A DNA stretch of 64,000 nucleotides from JB111 sp049856175 (GTDB lineage: Bacteria; Actinomycetota; Actinomycetes; Actinomycetales; Actinomycetaceae). Each line of letters starts with the position of its first letter. Position 1 is the stretch's first letter. The stretch is taken from positions 186,001 to 250,000 of the forward strand of contig NZ_JBNDNA010000002.1 of assembly GCF_049856175.1 (NCBI RefSeq), given 5' to 3'. Shown here piece by piece: positions 8,084-18,762 of the stretch. A model generated the notes under the pieces. That model was not told the DNA's origin and made no database searches. It saw only the letters and a list, made by a program, of their open reading frames with translations. The translations under genes and the position numbers were made by a program.

Positions 8084-8962
8084 GTGGACGCCGTCGCCTC
8101 CGTGGGGGAGGTCGTCACCTCGGGATCGCTCCTGCTCGCGGTCCCGCTCGCCCTGCTCGCCGGGCTGATCTCCTTCTTCTCCCCGTGCGTCCTGCCGCTG
8201 CTGCCCGGCTACGTCGGCCTGCTCGGAGGGATGGCGGGCTCGACGACGGAGCGCTACCGGGAGGCGACCGCCGTCCCCGCGTCCGGCGCAGGCGGGAGCC
8301 CGGCAGGCGCTGGTGCGGGCCCGGTCGGCGCAGGTGCGGCGATCGCACGGCGCGAGGCCCAGGCGGCGGCGACGGGTCGCGCGTCCGGCCGCCGGGTCGC
8401 GCTCGGCGCGATCCTCTTCGTCTCCGGCTTCTCCGCGGTGTGGGTGGTGGCCGGCGTGGCCGTGGCCTCGCTGGGGATCGCCCTCGCCCCGGTGCTGCCG
8501 ACCGTCCTGCGCGTGGCGGGCGTCGTCGTCATCCTGCTCGGGCTCGCGTTCGTCGGCCGGATCCCGTTCCTCCAGGCCGAGCGACGCCTCGACGTCGCCC
8601 CCCGCGCCGGCCTCGCCGGCGCGCCCGTGCTCGGCGCCGTGTTCGGGCTCGGCTGGGGACCGTGCATCGGCCCGACCCTGGCCGCCGTGCTCACCCTGGC
8701 CCTGTCCGAGCAGTCCGTGGCGCGCGGCCTCCTGCTCACGGTCGTGTACTGCCTCGGGCTCGGGGTCCCGTTCGTCGTCGCCGCCGTGGCCGTCGCCCGC
8801 TCGGCGCGCGCCCTGTCCGCCCTCAGGCGTCACGCCCGCACGATCCAGGTCGTCGGCGGCGTCGTCCTCATCGCTCTCGGGGTCCTGCTCGTCACCGGTG
8901 CCTGGGAGTGGATCGTGGGACGCCTGCAGGGCCTCGTCGCCGGGTGGGTGACGCCGCTGTGA
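8084..8962 (+). CDS. ccdA: CcdA cytochrome c biogenesis thiol-disulfide transporter
   Basis: 292 aa, six predicted membrane helices. The two redox-active cysteines sit in FFSPCVLPLLPGY (about residue 35) and GWGPCIGPTLAAV (about residue 194), the standard CcdA/DsbD-beta motifs. An unusually long Ala/Gly-rich cytoplasmic loop (about residues 55-100) separates helices 1 and 2. CcdA carries electrons from cytoplasmic thioredoxin to the TlpA-like lipoprotein encoded upstream. Only 3 nt separate it from tlpA, and its stop overlaps the resB GTG. Confidence 0.93.
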   Translation: MDAVASVGEVVTSGSLLLAVPLALLAGLISFFSPCVLPLLPGYVGLLGGMAGSTTERYREATAVPASGAGGSPAGAGAGPVGAGAAIARREAQAAATGRASGRRVALGAILFVSGFSAVWVVAGVAVASLGIALAPVLPTVLRVAGVVVILLGLAFVGRIPFLQAERRLDVAPRAGLAGAPVLGAVFGLGWGPCIGPTLAAVLTLALSEQSVARGLLLTVVYCLGLGVPFVVAAVAVARSARALSALRRHARTIQVVGGVVLIALGVLLVTGAWEWIVGRLQGLVAGWVTPL

Positions 8963-10803
8963 CCGCGGACCCCACCAACCTCTCCTCCAAGCCCGGCCAG
9001 GGCCGGGCGGGCCCCGACGACGACGCGGCAGCGGGTGACGGCAGCCGCGCCACCGGACCGTCCCTGTCCCTCGTGGGCTGGTTGCGGTGGGCGTGGCGCC
9101 AGCTGACGTCGATGCGCACGGCGATCCTCCTGCTCCTCCTGCTCGCCGTCGCCGCGCTCCCGGGCGCGTTCATCCCCCAGCAGGCCTCCGACCCCGCGGC
9201 CGTGTCGCAGTTCCGGGCCGAGCGTCCCGAGCTGTCCGGCTGGCTCGACCGGCTCGACCTGTTCGACATGTACGGGTCGATCTGGTTCCAGACCGTCTAC
9301 GTGCTGCTGTTCGTCTCCCTGATCGGCTGCATCGTCCCGCGCATCGGCGTGCACGTGCGGTCGCTGCGGGCCGCGCCGCCGAAGGTTCCCGGCCGGCTGA
9401 CCCGGTTCGCCGGGCACAGCGTCCGTCGCGACCCCACCCGTACGCCCGCCGAGCTCGGCGAGGCGGCGCGCCTCGCGCTGCGCCGCCGGTTCCGTGCGGT
9501 GGTCTCAGCGAAGGACGACGGCACGGTCGAGGTCTCGGCCGAGCGCGGCTACCTGCGGGAGACCGGGAACATCGTCTTCCACCTCGCCCTGCTCGCCGTC
9601 CTCGTCGCCTTCGGGCTCGGGCAGATGATCTCCTACCGCGGCCAGGCCATCGTCGTCGAGGGGGAGAGCTTCGCGAACTCCGTGGTCGACTACGACTCCT
9701 TCACCGCCGGCTCGCTCGTGCGCACGGGCTCCCTCGACCCGTTCGTCGTCCGCCTGGACGAGTTCAGCTCCGAGTTCACGCTCGACGCCCAGGCCCGCGA
9801 CTTCCTCGCCGAGGTGTCGGTGACGCGTGCCGACGGCACCGCGGAGGCCGGCGACATCGCCGTCAACCATCCGCTCAACGTCGATGGCACGAACATCTAC
9901 CTCTCCGGCAACGGCTACGCACCCCGCCTGACCGTGCACGACGGCGCGGGCGAGGTCGCGTTCTCCCAGCCGGTGCCGTTCCTGCCCGAGGACGGGGTCT
10001 ACACCTCGAGAGGCGTCGTCAAGGTCCCGGACGTCTCGGGCGACCAGGAGCAGCTCGGCCTCACCGGGACCTTCCTGCCCACCGCGATCGTCGACACCGC
10101 CGGCACGCCCGTCTCGATCCATCCGCAGCCGGAGGATCCCCTGCTCGTGCTCACGCTGTGGGTGGGCGACCTCGGGCTCGACGAGGGCGAGCCCCAGAAC
10201 GTCTACGTCCTCGACACCGACCGGATGCGGCAGGTCTACGAGCCCGCGGCCGACGGCTCGGCCGGGTCCGCCGAGGGTGGGCAGGTGCCGCTGACGATCT
10301 ACCTCGGCCCAGGTGACACGGTCGAGCTGCCCGAGGGGCTCGGCTCGATCACGTTCGAGGAGGAGCTGCCGCGGTTCGTCGCCCTCGACCTGCGCAACGA
10401 CCCCACGCTGCCCTACCTCCTGGCGGCCTCGATCGCGGCGATGCTCGGCCTGTTCGGCTCGCTGTTCGTCCCCCGCCGACGGGTGTGGGTGCGGCTGACC
10501 TCCGACGGCGACGGCACGCGGCTCGAGACCGCCGCGCTCGCACGGGGGGACGACCCCGGAACCGAGCGCGAGGTCGAGCGGCTCCTCGCCGCGCTCGACC
10601 TCGAGGAGGACTCCTCGGACGGTGACGTGGGCGACGACGCGTCCGCGGACCGGTGGGACGGGACGGGTGACACCCCGGCGCCCGAGGGGACGACCTCCGA
10701 CGACGGCGCCGCCCCGCCGTCCCGCGGGCCGGACCGGCGCCCGCGACCGCGCCCCGCTCCGGAAAAGGGGTTGGGGCACAATGACATCACCGAGCGCCCT
10801 TAG
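8959..10803 (+). CDS. resB: ResB (Ccs1) cytochrome c synthase subunit
   Basis: 614 aa. ResB domain with helix MRTAILLLLLLAVAALPGAF preceded by a Trp-rich WLRWAWRQLTS, a second helix at YVLLFVSLIGCIVPR, a third near NIVFHLALLAVLVAFGLG, a large extracytoplasmic region and a last helix YLLAASIAAMLGLFGSLFV. The acidic Asp/Gly-rich tail is cytoplasmic. With CcsB it forms the System II haem-exporting cytochrome c synthetase. The GTG start overlaps the ccdA stop (GTGA). Confidence 0.93.
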   Translation: MTADPTNLSSKPGQGRAGPDDDAAAGDGSRATGPSLSLVGWLRWAWRQLTSMRTAILLLLLLAVAALPGAFIPQQASDPAAVSQFRAERPELSGWLDRLDLFDMYGSIWFQTVYVLLFVSLIGCIVPRIGVHVRSLRAAPPKVPGRLTRFAGHSVRRDPTRTPAELGEAARLALRRRFRAVVSAKDDGTVEVSAERGYLRETGNIVFHLALLAVLVAFGLGQMISYRGQAIVVEGESFANSVVDYDSFTAGSLVRTGSLDPFVVRLDEFSSEFTLDAQARDFLAEVSVTRADGTAEAGDIAVNHPLNVDGTNIYLSGNGYAPRLTVHDGAGEVAFSQPVPFLPEDGVYTSRGVVKVPDVSGDQEQLGLTGTFLPTAIVDTAGTPVSIHPQPEDPLLVLTLWVGDLGLDEGEPQNVYVLDTDRMRQVYEPAADGSAGSAEGGQVPLTIYLGPGDTVELPEGLGSITFEEELPRFVALDLRNDPTLPYLLAASIAAMLGLFGSLFVPRRRVWVRLTSDGDGTRLETAALARGDDPGTEREVERLLAALDLEEDSSDGDVGDDASADRWDGTGDTPAPEGTTSDDGAAPPSRGPDRRPRPRPAPEKGLGHNDITERP

Positions 10804-10808
10804 GGCGC
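10794..10808. other. Inverted repeat spanning the resB stop codon
   Basis: GCGCCCTTAGGGCGC is a near-perfect palindrome centred on the resB TAG, 22 nt before the ccsB start. It could fold a small hairpin between two genes of one operon and tune ccsB expression, but may be chance. Confidence 0.5.
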
Positions 10809-10829
10809 CCCGACGACGAAGGACGACGC

Positions 10830-11864
10830 ATGCCCGAGTCCACGCTGGCTCAGATCTCCACGGTGGCCATCTACGGCGCGATGGGGGCCTACGTCATCTC
10901 GCTGCTGGCGTTCGCCGTCGACCTGGCGAGATTCATGGACAGCTCGGACAAGGGCCGTCGCTTCGCGCGGATCGGCGTGTCCTCGATGGTTGCCGGTTTC
11001 GTCATCCACGTCGTCGGGGTGATCACGCGGGCGATCGCGACCGAGCGCGTCCCGTGGGCCAACATGTACGAGTTCTCGATCGTGTTCACGCTCATCGCCG
11101 TGGGGATCTTCCTGCTCCTCAACCGGTCGCGCGACCTGCGTGTCCTCGGTGCGGGTGTCGCCGGGCTCGTGGTCCTGTCCCTGGGCCTCGCGGTCTCGGT
11201 GCTCTACGTCCGGGCGGACGGCATCCCGCCGGCGCTCGACAGCTACTGGCTGATCATCCACGTCTTCGTCGCCACGCTCGCCGTCGGCGTCCTCGCGGTC
11301 TCCGCGATCCTCTCGCTCGTCCAGCTGCTGCAGGAGCGCGCCGAGATCGGCCGTGCGCGTCGGGCCGAGGCGCGTGCCACCGCCGACTCGGCCGCCCTGG
11401 TCGCCGCCGACGGGCGCGCGGCGGCACCGACCACGCGGTCGGCCGCGGGTACGGGTGCGGCGGGGCCCGACTCCGGCGGGACCGACCCCGCAGGCGCGCC
11501 GAGATCCGGCCTCGCCGGATTCCGCGACCGTCTCTCCGAGCGCCTGCCGAGCTCCGCGGAGCTCGAGCGCACGGCCTTCCAGCTCATCGCCGTCGGCTTC
11601 ATGCTGTGGACGTTCACGCTCATCGCCGGCGCCATCTGGGCCGAGCACGCGTGGGGCCGCCCGTGGGGTTGGGACGTCAAGGAGGTCTGGTCGCTGCTGA
11701 TCTGGATCGTCTACGCCGCGTTCCTCCACGCGCGCCTGACCCGGGGCTGGCAGGGGCGGCGGGCGGCCTACCTCTCGCTCGCGGGCTTCGCGCTCATCCT
11801 CGGCAACTACTACGTGGTCAACCTGTTCCTCAACTCGCGGCACTCCTACTCGGGGATCGGGTAG
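10830..11864 (+). CDS. ccsB: CcsB/CcsA-type cytochrome c biogenesis protein (ResC)
   Basis: 344 aa, multi-spanning. The haem-handling tryptophan-rich motif WGRPWGWDVKEVWSLL is intact near the C-terminus, followed by AAFLHARL with a conserved His. Early helices contain VIHVVGVITRAIA. A long Ala-rich cytoplasmic insert (about residues 170-235) is unusual but common in actinobacterial versions. GAAGGA precedes the ATG by 9 nt. Works with ResB to present and attach haem. Last gene of the operon; it converges on the next gene after 27 bp. Confidence 0.93.
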   Translation: MPESTLAQISTVAIYGAMGAYVISLLAFAVDLARFMDSSDKGRRFARIGVSSMVAGFVIHVVGVITRAIATERVPWANMYEFSIVFTLIAVGIFLLLNRSRDLRVLGAGVAGLVVLSLGLAVSVLYVRADGIPPALDSYWLIIHVFVATLAVGVLAVSAILSLVQLLQERAEIGRARRAEARATADSAALVAADGRAAAPTTRSAAGTGAAGPDSGGTDPAGAPRSGLAGFRDRLSERLPSSAELERTAFQLIAVGFMLWTFTLIAGAIWAEHAWGRPWGWDVKEVWSLLIWIVYAAFLHARLTRGWQGRRAAYLSLAGFALILGNYYVVNLFLNSRHSYSGIG

Positions 11865-11891
11865 CACCGGCGCCGACCGGCGGTCGTCCGG

Positions 11892-12428
11892 TCAGGCCGG
11901 CGAGCCCGGGCTCTCGCGGGGGTCGACGGCGAGCCCTCCCGCCGGGCCGGGGTCGCCGTCGTCGTCGCCCGGGCCGTCCGCGTCGGAGCGGCGATCCGTG
12001 CCGGGGTCGCCGTCGTCCGGTGCGTCGGCGGCGGTCGTCGGCTCGGCCGCCGTGGCCCGCGGGTTCTCACGCTCGGCATCGCGCGCACGCTGGCGGCGCT
12101 CGCGCTCGGCACGGCGTCGGTCGGCCTCCAGTCGGGCGAGGAACTCGGGGTCGTCGTCCGGCGCCACCGGTCGGCGGGGTTGGCGGGTCGGGCCGGCGCC
12201 GAAGGAGCCGGTGCCGCCGGTACGGTCCGGCCCGCCCGTCGCGCGTGCCAGCGTGCGGGAGAGCACGAGCCAGGCGACCGCGCCGATCACGGGCAGCAGC
12301 AGGATGAGGACGATCCAGACTCCCTTGGGGATGCGCGCCGGCATCCGTTCGTCGTCCGAGCGGGCACAGTCGATCAGCGCGAAGACGATGACGCCGACCG
12401 CGATGACGATGGGGATGGCACGTTGCAC
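11892..12428 (-). CDS. PLDc_N-domain membrane protein
   Basis: 178 aa. Two membrane helices, IPIVIAVGVIVFALIDCARS and GVWIVLILLLPVIGAVAWLV, separated by the short loop ERMPARIPK. This is the phospholipase-D-nuclease N-terminal (PLDc_N) membrane module found as a stand-alone protein across actinobacteria. The last 110 residues are Asp/Arg/Gly-rich and likely disordered in the cytoplasm. No PLD catalytic HKD motif is present, so it is not a phospholipase. TACCCT at 12435-12440 (minus strand) lies 6 nt before the GTG: leaderless. Function unknown. Confidence 0.8.
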   Translation of the reverse strand: MQRAIPIVIAVGVIVFALIDCARSDDERMPARIPKGVWIVLILLLPVIGAVAWLVLSRTLARATGGPDRTGGTGSFGAGPTRQPRRPVAPDDDPEFLARLEADRRRAERERRQRARDAERENPRATAAEPTTAADAPDDGDPGTDRRSDADGPGDDDGDPGPAGGLAVDPRESPGSPA

Positions 12429-12530
12429 CCCTTCAGGGTAGGTCGACGGACGCGGCGGCGAGGCGCGACGCTGGTCACCGCCGGCCGGTGACCGCGACCC
12501 GGGGGCCGGGGACGGACGTAGCCTGGGCCG

Positions 12531-13025
12531 GTGGCCATCGCAAAGTACGCGCTCGCACGGGTCGTCGTGCTGCTCGGTGTCGCAGGGGTGCTCTACCTGG
12601 CCGGTGCCCGGTCCTGGCTCCTGTGGCTCGGCGCGCTCCTGCTCGCCGCCATGGTGTCCTACGTGGTGCTGCCGGGCGTCCGGGACGATGCCGCGGGCAG
12701 CCTCGCCCGGCAGGACGACCGCCGGACCAGGGTCGACGACGACGCCGACGAGGAGGACGCCATGCTCGACGACCGGGCCGGTGACGACGTGGGGGCGGAC
12801 GACGACCGGGCCGAGGACGACGACGCGCGAGGACCCGACGACGTGCGTCCGGACGACGACCCGGGGCCGGGCGACGCCGCGGGGCCGCGCGACGCCGCGG
12901 CGGAGCAGGCCCGCGGCGAGACGATGTCGGACGGCGACGGGTCCACGCTGGAACGGGTCCCGGAAGCCGTCGAGGACGCACCCACGCGCAGCGACTCCGA
13001 CGAGGCCGACCGCCGGAGCGACTGA
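12531..13025 (+). CDS. DUF4229 small membrane protein
   Basis: 164 aa. Two helices, ALARVVVLLGVAGVLYLAG and LLWLGALLLAAMVSYVVLPG, then the conserved short segment RDDAAGSLARQDDR, matching actinobacterial DUF4229. The remaining 100 residues are highly acidic (Asp/Glu runs). TAGCCT at 12519-12524 lies 6 nt before the GTG, so leaderless. It is divergent from the PLDc_N gene and convergent with RDD (16-bp gap). No function is known. Confidence 0.8.
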   Translation: MAIAKYALARVVVLLGVAGVLYLAGARSWLLWLGALLLAAMVSYVVLPGVRDDAAGSLARQDDRRTRVDDDADEEDAMLDDRAGDDVGADDDRAEDDDARGPDDVRPDDDPGPGDAAGPRDAAAEQARGETMSDGDGSTLERVPEAVEDAPTRSDSDEADRRSD

Positions 13026-13041
13026 GAGCCTCGGCGCGCGG

Positions 13042-13938
13042 TCAGGCGTAGTCCTGGACCTCGTGCGGCAGGCGCAGCATGAGCGCGGCGGCGCGGTCCT
13101 CCTGTGCCTGGGCGGTGGCGAGCCGCTCGCGCTCGGCGTCGCGACGCACCACGAGGACGGCGGCGAGGAAGCGCTCCGGGTGCGCGCCCGGCGGGGCCGG
13201 GCGCGAGGCGTACGGCTCGATCTGGGCCGCGAGCGAGCGGGAGACGGCGGCCCGCGTCTGCGGCGTCATCAGCGCCGTGCGCCCGAGGAGGTCGCGGGCG
13301 GCCGCCGCCAGCGCCGCCGGCAGGGGCCGCACCGTGAGCCCCTCGGCCCAGGGGCCGAGCTCCGGTGGCATCACCAGCGGCAGCCGCAACGCCTCCGACG
13401 CGCGCACCGACACCACGATGGTCCCCGCCAGCCGGTCGCCGAGCCGCTGACCGCGGCCGGAGGCCAGCGAGGCGATGATCGCGCCGCCGCCGAGGGTGAG
13501 CCACAGCTCGCCGACCCCCGCGAGCGCCCGCACGGAGGTGTGGCGCAGGCGCACCGGTCCGCCGTCGTCGCGGACCACGCGGGTCCCGGTGGCGATGCGA
13601 CCCAGCGAGCGCCCCCGGGTGAGCGCCTCGACGGCCATCGGTGCGCCCACCCACCACAGGGCGAGGAACGAGATGACCAGCGCCTGGAGCTGCGCCTCGT
13701 TGATCCCGTCGTCGAGCAGGCCGACGACCAGCAGCAGCGACGCGAGCAGCCCGAGCAGGTGGGCCAGGCCGTCCAGCAGGCCGGACAGGACGCGGGTCGC
13801 GAAACCGGTCGGCGCCAGGTCGAGGGCGACGGCCTCGGAGGTGACGACGACGTCGCCCGCGAGGCCCGCGGTCGTCAGCGCCCCGGCCTGGTCGCGCGCG
13901 GGTCCGCGGCGAGCGTCGGGAGCGGGAGGGGCGGCCAC
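13042..13938 (-). CDS. RDD family membrane protein
   Basis: 298 aa. The RDD domain occupies about residues 35-170: LAPTGFATRVLSGLLDGLAH, a poly-Leu helix, a second helix ending ALWWVGAPMAVEALTRGRS, then GRIATGTRVV and a GQRLGDRLAGTIVV motif. The remainder is a cytoplasmic tail. RDD proteins are implicated in ion transport in some bacteria, but no substrate is shown here. The order SpoIIM-RDD next to MoxR/DUF58 equals the mycobacterial Rv3692-Rv3695 cluster as I recall it. TACCCT at 13946-13951 (minus strand) sits 7 nt before the GTG. Confidence 0.85.
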   Translation of the reverse strand: MAAPPAPDARRGPARDQAGALTTAGLAGDVVVTSEAVALDLAPTGFATRVLSGLLDGLAHLLGLLASLLLVVGLLDDGINEAQLQALVISFLALWWVGAPMAVEALTRGRSLGRIATGTRVVRDDGGPVRLRHTSVRALAGVGELWLTLGGGAIIASLASGRGQRLGDRLAGTIVVSVRASEALRLPLVMPPELGPWAEGLTVRPLPAALAAAARDLLGRTALMTPQTRAAVSRSLAAQIEPYASRPAPPGAHPERFLAAVLVVRRDAERERLATAQAQEDRAAALMLRLPHEVQDYA

Positions 13939-13957
13939 GTGTGGCAGGGTACTGCGC

Positions 13958-14956
13958 GTGGATGCCGAGGCGTTGGGAGCCGTGCGGTCCGGCCGCTGGG
14001 AGCGGCTCGACGACCTCGCGGGGCGCCGCAGGCTCACCGGTCAGGAGGCCGACGAGCTCGTCCGTCTCTACCAGGCCACGTCCGCCGACCTGTCGCGCGT
14101 GCGCACCCGGTCCGCCGACCGGTACGTCACCGGTCACCTGTCCGACGTCCTTGCCCGCGCGCGCGGACGCATCGCGGGCACCCACGAGGTCAGCCTGCGG
14201 GCCGTACGCAACCTCTTCGTCGTGACGATGCCGCTGGCCCTGTACCGGGTGCGGTGGTGGACGCACGGAGTGACCGCGGCGTTCCTGCTCGTGGCCCTGG
14301 CCGTCGGCTGGTTCTACGCCACCACGCCCGGGGCGCTCGCCGAGCTCGGCTCGACCAGCCAGCTCCAGAGCTACGCCGACGAGCAGTTCGCCGCCTACTA
14401 CTCGAACTATCCCTCGCACGACTTCGCCGCACAGGTCTGGACGAACAACGCTTGGATCGCCGCCCAGACGATCGGCCTGGGCATCACCGGCGTGTGGCCG
14501 GTTCAGGTCCTCGCCGTCAATGCGGTCGGCATCGGCCAGGCCGGCGCGATCATGTCGGAGTACGGCGACCTCGGGGTGTTCTTCTCCCTCCTCGCGCCGC
14601 ACGGCCTGCTCGAGCTCACCGCGATCTTCGTGGCGGGCGGCGCGGGGCTCCGACTGTTCTGGACCCTGCTCGTGCCCGGTCGCCGCACCCGGCAGACGGC
14701 ACTCGCGGTCGAGGGGCGCACCACCGTCACCGTCGCCGGCGCGCTCGTCGTCGTCCTGCTCGTCTCGGGCCTGGTGGAGGGGTACGTCACCGGGACGACG
14801 GTGCTGGACTGGTGGGTGAAGATCGTCATCGGCGCGGTCGTCTGGCTGGGGTTCTGGGTGTGGACGATGTGGGCCGGCGGCCGGGCCCATCGGGACGAGC
14901 TCAGCGCCGACCTCGCCGACGACGCGGCCGGCTACCGCGTCGCCGAGGCCGGCTGA
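13958..14956 (+). CDS. Stage II sporulation protein M-like membrane protein
   Basis: 332 aa. The N-terminal cytoplasmic helical part (WERLDDLAGRRRLTGQEADE, then LVRLYQATSADLSRVR) precedes multiple membrane helices (VTAAFLLVALAVGWFYATTP and others) typical of the SpoIIM/DUF95 family. In sporeformers SpoIIM helps engulfment with peptidoglycan hydrolases; non-sporulating actinobacteria keep it beside RDD and MoxR/DUF58 genes, which points to an envelope role. The GTG at 13958 is only 19 bp from the divergent RDD start, so the two promoters must overlap. Converges on the DUF58 gene. Confidence 0.85.
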   Translation: MDAEALGAVRSGRWERLDDLAGRRRLTGQEADELVRLYQATSADLSRVRTRSADRYVTGHLSDVLARARGRIAGTHEVSLRAVRNLFVVTMPLALYRVRWWTHGVTAAFLLVALAVGWFYATTPGALAELGSTSQLQSYADEQFAAYYSNYPSHDFAAQVWTNNAWIAAQTIGLGITGVWPVQVLAVNAVGIGQAGAIMSEYGDLGVFFSLLAPHGLLELTAIFVAGGAGLRLFWTLLVPGRRTRQTALAVEGRTTVTVAGALVVVLLVSGLVEGYVTGTTVLDWWVKIVIGAVVWLGFWVWTMWAGGRAHRDELSADLADDAAGYRVAEAG

Positions 14957-15002
14957 CCGCCGCTCGTCCGGCCCGGGCCGCCGCACAGGCGGACCCGGCC
15001 CC

Positions 15003-16321
15003 TCACAGCCGGCCGGCGGCCTTGAGGGCGAGGTAGGCGTCGGCCAGGCGCGGCGCGATCTCGTCGGGGTGGCCCTGCACGACGTCGGCGCCCGCCTGCC
15101 GTACCCGGGTCGCCACGGCGTCCCGCTCGAGACCGGTGCGCTCCGCGGCGGCCGCGTCGTGCACCGAGCCGGAGTCCCCCCGGTCGCTGCGCAGCTCCTC
15201 GACGGCCGGGTCCTCGACCCCGGCGACGACGACGGTGTGGTCGCGCGCCAGACGCCGCACCACGGGCAGGAGACCGGAGCTCATCGTCGAGGGGTCCACG
15301 GCCGTGAGCAGGACGACGAGCGCCCGCTGGGAGAGCGTCTCGCCCACGGTCTGCGCGACGGTCGTCCAGTCCGTCTCCAGCAGGGCGGGCTCGACGACGG
15401 CGAGCCCGTCGGCGAGACTGCTCATGAGCCTCGCCCCGGCCACGCCGGTGATCCGCGCGCGGACCTCGGCGTCGACGGCGACGACGTCCACCCTGTCGCC
15501 CGCGTGGGAGGCGAGCGCGGCGAGGAGGAGGACTGCCTCGATCGAGGCGTCGAGGCGGGGTGCGTCGCCCAGGCGCGCCGCGGACAGCCGGCCGGAGTCG
15601 ACGACGACGAGCACCCGGCGGTCCCGCTCGGGGCGCCAGGTCCGCACGTGGACGTCGCCGCGCCTGGCGGTCGCGCGCCAGTCGATCGACCGCACGTCGT
15701 CCCCGAGGACGTACTCCCGCAGCGAGTCGAACTCGGTGCCCTGCCCCCGCACGAGCACGCTCGCCCGGCCGTCCATCTCGCGCAGCCGTGCGAGCCGGGA
15801 GGGCAGGTGCCGGCGGGAGCGGAAGGCGGGCAGCACCCGCACCGCGGCGGGGACGTCGAGGGTGGCCTGGCGCGCACCCAGACCCAGCGGGCCGACGAGA
15901 CGCACGGTGACACCTCCGGCCACCCGTTCGCCACGGCGCGTGGGGACCAGGACGGTGCGCAGGCGGCGACGCTCGCCGGCGGGGACGTCGAGGCGGTGCC
16001 GGTCCGCGTCGGTCCTGCCCGGACCGGCCACGTCGCCGAACCCGGCGGACGGCGGCCAGGCGTCCCGCAGGACGCCGCGCACCCGCCGTCGCGAGTCGTT
16101 GGACACGGTCACCGTGACGGTCGCCGCGTTGCCCAGGCGCACGGCCCGGGGAGCGTCCCGGTCGACGCGCAGCTCCTTCGGGCTGGGCGCGAGCAGGGCG
16201 TCGGCGAGCACCACCACGACGACGACCGCGATCCAGATCGCGAGCGTCGTCCAGGTGGGGTGCAGCGCCACGGCCACCACCCCGAGCGCGGCGAACGCCG
16301 CGGCGAGCGGGGTGGGCAGCA

Positions 16322-16322
<1 letters not shown>
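15003..16322 (-). CDS. DUF58 (vWFA-like) protein
   Basis: 439 aa. Two N-terminal membrane helices (residues about 5-45) are followed by a beta-rich segment and the DUF58 signature: GTEFDSLREYVLGDDVRSID then WRATARRGDVHVRTW (about residues 195-230). A von Willebrand A-like domain follows (VLVVVDSGR, a D-x-S MIDAS start). DUF58 proteins are encoded beside MoxR AAA+ ATPases and are thought to be their clients or co-chaperones. The ATG shares one base with the moxR stop (TGATG), so translation is coupled. Last gene of a five-gene operon. Confidence 0.88.
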
Positions 16323-17526
<1,204 letters not shown>

Positions 17527-17530
<4 letters not shown>

Positions 17531-18762
17531 GGTCGGTGAACCTCGCTCTCCAGGGTGTCCAGGTCGGTGGCAAGCTGAGTGAGCTCCGCGCCGGTGCCGG
17601 GCGGGGCGCCGTACAGGAGGTCGCGCACGCGGGCCTCGTCGCGTCCGCTCGCCCGGGCGACGGCGTCGGTGAGGTCGACGCGGTGCACGGAGCGGGGCAG
17701 TCCGAGCCGGCGTGCGAGCCGCGCGGCGGCCCCCGCGCGCAGGCCTGCCGCGGCGTGGGCGGTCGCGCCGTAGCGACGGTACAGCGCGCCGCGGCCTCGC
17801 ACGGTCTCGGCCGAGCGCACGACGACGGGCAGCGGTTCGGGGATCACGCGGCCGAGGCGGCGGCCGCGCGCGACGGCGAGGACGATCACCGCGAAGGCGG
17901 TCGCCCAGCCGACCATGACGAGCCAGTCGGGCGAGAGCGTCGCCGGCGGCACGCCCTCGGAGAGGTCGACCGCCTCGACGGTTGCGGTCGGGGTGAACCA
18001 GACGAGCCTCTCGTGGTGACCCAGGGACCTGAGGACGAGCGCCGCGTGGCCGTCCTCGTCGAGCGCCGCGTTCGACATGAGGCGGCCGTCGGCGTGGACC
18101 CGCACGGAACGGTCGCCGTCGGACCAGACGGCATAGGCCGCGGCGTCGCCCGACGCGAAGCAGGTGGTGACGTCCGGGTCGTCCGAGGTCAGCCCGCCCC
18201 GGAAGGGGCCGATGCGGCTCGCGGCCTCGGCGTCCGGGTCGTCGCAGTCGGCCTGGACGGGGGCCTGGCTCCCGCCGCCCACGGTCTCGATCGGCGCGCC
18301 GGTACCGCGCAGCGTGGGAGCGGCGGGGTCGACGAGGACGAGGTCGGCCCCGGTGCCGGCCAGCTGCGCGGCCGCGTCCTCGGTCAGGTGTCTGGACGCC
18401 GTGACGACGAGCGTCGTCCCGGCGTCGGCGAGGTCGACCGCCTCGCGCTGCGAACCGATCACCTGGACGTCGACGCCCTGGTCGCGCAGGATCTCCGCGG
18501 TCGCCTGCGCGCCCTCCGGCTGCGGGTTGCGGGCGGAGAGCGGGTCCGCGTCCCGGCCCGACGACCGATCGACGGTGACGAGCACGAGGATCGCCAGGGC
18601 GAGGACGACGATCCCCACGCGCAGCAGCCGCTTCCACCGGGCGGGGCGGCCGGTCGGTGCGCCGTCGGTGCTCGTCGCCACCTCGGGGACGAGGTCCGCG
18701 GGTGCGGGGCCGTCGGGGGCGGAGTCGGTGGGCGCGGGCCCGGCCGGGGCGGACGCGCTCAT
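17527..18762 (-). CDS. DUF4350 membrane-anchored protein
   Basis: 411 aa. A Pro/Ala-rich N-terminus, a membrane helix (LLRVGIVVLALAILVLVTVD, about residues 46-65), an extracytoplasmic Rossmann-like domain (AEILRDQGVDVQVIGSQREA; TLVVTASRHLTEDAAAQLAG), a second helix (WLVMVGWATAFAVIVLAVAR) and a cytoplasmic tail. This is the DUF4350 arrangement found between DUF4129 and moxR in actinobacteria. Start ATG overlaps the DUF4129 stop by 4 nt. No enzymatic motif is recognised; a sensor or assembly role in the MoxR system is inference. Confidence 0.8.
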
